From NCBI GenBank assembly GCA_015207155.1, contig JADEXK010000030.1, positions 1-64,000 on the forward strand: a stretch of 64,000 bases of DNA, read 5' to 3'. A program made the translations under genes and the position numbers. How positions within the stretch are numbered: the first letter of the stretch is position 1; every line of letters starts with the position of its first letter. Origin of the DNA: Nostocales cyanobacterium LEGE 11386. GTDB taxonomy: Bacteria > Cyanobacteriota > Cyanobacteriia > Cyanobacteriales > Nostocaceae. The notes beneath the pieces were generated by a model. The model was not told where the DNA came from and searched no databases. It worked only from the letters and a program-made list of their open reading frames with translations. Below, piece after piece: positions 62,095 through 64,000 of the stretch.

Positions 62095-64000
62095 AAGTTC
62101 TGGATAGTCAATCTCTACGAGTAAACGCCCTAGATTCTGTACCTTGGGAACAAGCACCCTTATGCTGGCTAAATTCCGAGGAAAAATCACGATTACATAA
62201 TCAAGCAGAAGTCCGTCAATATCGACTAGGGGAAAAAATCTGGTCAACCGCAGCAGGAGGTGAGCAATTTTTTATTGTTGCTGGTAAAGTCCGCTTGCGG
62301 GAAGAAGGTGAAGGTAAGCCTTTAGCAGCCTTACAAGCAGGGGATTGGTTTGGTGACTTATATCAACTTGCTGTGGAGTGTAAAGCTGTAGCTGCTAGCA
62401 AAGAAGTAGTAGTAGTGTGTTGGGATAAAGCACTGTGGGCAGAGTTTTCCACACCGCAAATTGAAGAGTTTTGGCGAGGAGTAGAAGCGGACGAGGGGAC
62501 TAGGAAAAGCAGAGGTGCAGGGGAGCAGGGGAGCAGAGGTGCAGAGGAGATTACTAATCTCTCTGTCCCACAACATCCTAGCTCTCCATCCTCCACTTAT
62601 CCCTTTGTTTCTAATTGGAACACAGCTGCTGCTTGTTTAACCATGGTGGCGCAATACTTGGAACATCCTGTGAAATTGGAATGGGTACAACGTCAACTGA
62701 GGGGACAACGCCCGAAAAATCTGGTGGAAGCAGGAGAAAAGTTAGGGTTGGTGTTGCGACGGTTGCAAGTCAGTTGGGGTGAGTTGCGGCAGTTATCGTT
62801 TCCAGTTTTATTACAGTGGCAATCAGACACTTCATCTTCAATCAATACTCCCCAATGGGTAGTAGCCTATGGAGTGAAAGGCTCTAATCTGATTATTGCT
62901 AATCCTCTAAACCTTGATCATACTTGTGAAAGCCTTCCCCAATTAGCAGTTGAGGATTTTTGGGATGGTAGTTTGTGGCAGGTAGAACTTGTATCCCAGC
63001 AAGAAAAATTTAACCTTGGTTGGTTTACTCCAGCAGTTTGGAAGTACCGGGGATTGCTAGGAGAAGTATTGCTAGCGTCCTTTACGTTGCAACTGTTGGG
63101 ATTAGGGACTCCACTGATTACCCAAGTCGTGATTGACAAAGTGATGGTGCAACAGAGTTTGCCCACTCTCGATGTCATGGCGATCGCACTTTTATTAATT
63201 GCTTCATTTGAGTCTCTACTCGGCATTCTCCGGCTATTTATCTTTACTCATACAGCTCGGCGTTTAGATTTGAGCTTATCAGCACAACTATTTCGCCATC
63301 TGATGCGTTTGCCTTTAGCTTATTTCGAGTCGCGGCGTGTGGGAGATACTGTAGCCAGAGTTCAAGAACTCGAACAAATCCGCCAGTTTCTTACAGGTAC
63401 AGCATTAACGGTGATTCTCGACAGCATTTTTGCTGTGGTGTACCTGGTATTGATGTTTTACTACAACATCCCACTGACATTTGTGTCTTTGGCTGTGCTG
63501 CCGTTGTTTGCTGCTTTAACAATTATTGCCACACCTATTCTGCGTAACTGGCTCAACGAAACCTTTAACCGCAGTGCCGATAGCCAATCGTTTTTAGTAG
63601 AGACAGTCACAGGAATTCACTCAGTTAAAGCTCATGCAGCCGAATCAGTAGCCCGCGATCGCTGGGAAGGCTTATTTGCTCGTTTTATCCGTACAGGTTT
63701 TAAGGCTTCTACTACCTCTAACATTAGCAGTAATATAGGTGACTTTCTGACTAAATTTTCTTCTTTACTAATTCTTTGGTTTGGTGCCAAATTAGTCATT
63801 GAACAAAAACTAACAATTGGTCAGCTTGTAGCCTTTCAAATGCTTTCGGGGAGAGTCACCGGGCCGCTTTTGCGTCTAGTACAATTATGGCAAAATTTGC
63901 AACAAGTTTTGCTTTCTGTAGACCGCATTGGGGACATTCTTAACGTTGCCCCAGAAGCTGAAATTGGTACAGGTTTAGTATTACCACCACTCAACGGCCA
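62043..64000 (+). CDS. cNMP-like/C39-like ABC exporter, truncated by window end
   Basis: 652 codons are visible, open to the window edge. In order: a cyclic-nucleotide-binding-like beta-barrel (about 50-135, YRLGEKIWSTAAGGEQFFIV...GDWFGDLYQL), a low-complexity linker (about 157-188), a peptidase-C39-like domain (about 185-315) and an ABC membrane domain (about 330-625, LLGLGTPLITQVVIDKVMVQ...YFESRRVGDTVARVQELE...GIHSVKAHAAE). The nucleotide-binding domain lies beyond the window. In C39 the catalytic Cys precedes GAACLAM; here T194 occupies it (WNTAAACLTM), so the protease is probably inactive. HetC-like and other cyanobacterial exporters share this layout. Confidence 0.85.
   Translation, partial: MASRENSKADGQTTNELKVLDSQSLRVNALDSVPWEQAPLCWLNSEEKSRLHNQAEVRQYRLGEKIWSTAAGGEQFFIVAGKVRLREEGEGKPLAALQAGDWFGDLYQLAVECKAVAASKEVVVVCWDKALWAEFSTPQIEEFWRGVEADEGTRKSRGAGEQGSRGAEEITNLSVPQHPSSPSSTYPFVSNWNTAAACLTMVAQYLEHPVKLEWVQRQLRGQRPKNLVEAGEKLGLVLRRLQVSWGELRQLSFPVLLQWQSDTSSSINTPQWVVAYGVKGSNLIIANPLNLDHTCESLPQLAVEDFWDGSLWQVELVSQQEKFNLGWFTPAVWKYRGLLGEVLLASFTLQLLGLGTPLITQVVIDKVMVQQSLPTLDVMAIALLLIASFESLLGILRLFIFTHTARRLDLSLSAQLFRHLMRLPLAYFESRRVGDTVARVQELEQIRQFLTGTALTVILDSIFAVVYLVLMFYYNIPLTFVSLAVLPLFAALTIIATPILRNWLNETFNRSADSQSFLVETVTGIHSVKAHAAESVARDRWEGLFARFIRTGFKASTTSNISSNIGDFLTKFSSLLILWFGAKLVIEQKLTIGQLVAFQMLSGRVTGPLLRLVQLWQNLQQVLLSVDRIGDILNVAPEAEIGTGLVLPPLNG

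Overview
The window looks like chromosomal DNA from a filamentous, heterocyst-forming cyanobacterium (Nostoc/Anabaena/Calothrix-type Nostocales). Evidence: the HIP1 octamer GCGATCGC recurs throughout. The left edge carries copies of the heterocyst-specific small RNA NsiR1 antisense to the leader of hetF. Typical cyanobacterial families are present (SipA-like, CAAD, ferredoxin sulfite reductase, DUF92/VTE6-like). Intergenic DNA is rich in heptamer short tandem repeats (CTGAGTG) and small inverted-repeat elements known from Nostocales.

Layout. 1-3056: NsiR1 array and hetF. 3110-5357: housekeeping and envelope genes (PrxQ, SipA-like, Coq4-like, Spy/CpxP-like). 5431-7438: palindromic operator and a NarL-type two-component pair. 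7466-9425: deaminase, K+ channel, PIN toxin-antitoxin pair. 9426-14736: accessory stretch with a beta-helix/SLH protein, a solo tnpB element, repeat relics and MITE copy A. 14737-19441: CheB, CheR-PAS and hybrid kinase genes in tandem. 19454-32253: mostly housekeeping (GatD-like, DinB, UbiB-like kinase, RecN, ATP adenylyltransferase, J-protein, Rieske, methyltransferase, YchF). 32254-34831: PhoD phosphatase, then a small island with a decayed MNT/HEPN pair and an intact overlapping DUF6883/DUF4926 pair. 34893-36365: Orn/Lys/Arg-type decarboxylase. 36464-43551: a cluster of membrane and stress-type proteins built round a 1037-aa repeat protein, a duplicated glycine-zipper stress protein, a BON lipoprotein, a CAAD protein and an acidic hydrophilic protein. 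44364-51180: diguanylate cyclase, pentapeptide protein, DUF1838, kinase-like, AbrB-type membrane protein, ADP-ribosylglycohydrolase. 51516-61174: outer-membrane-like protein, sulfite reductase with a C-terminal ribbon-helix-helix-like tail, DUF389, RsmE, TPR protein, lipase, VOC, DUF92. 61336-64000: parvulin and a C39-like ABC exporter that runs off the window.

How the genes work together. The best-supported regulatory circuit is NsiR1/hetF: minus-strand RNAs with terminator hairpins and HetR-dependent-type TCCGGA boxes face the hetF leader. A second likely circuit is the NarL-type kinase/regulator pair, which shares an intergenic perfect 7-2-7 palindrome with a divergent periplasmic Spy-like chaperone. 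The 36-43.5 kb stress/membrane cluster is the best candidate for an undescribed functional module, but its joint function is inferred from position and family only. No tRNA, rRNA or CRISPR array was recognised. Two long coding tails (the exporter linker and the decarboxylase C-terminus) appear to be made from intergenic-type repeats.
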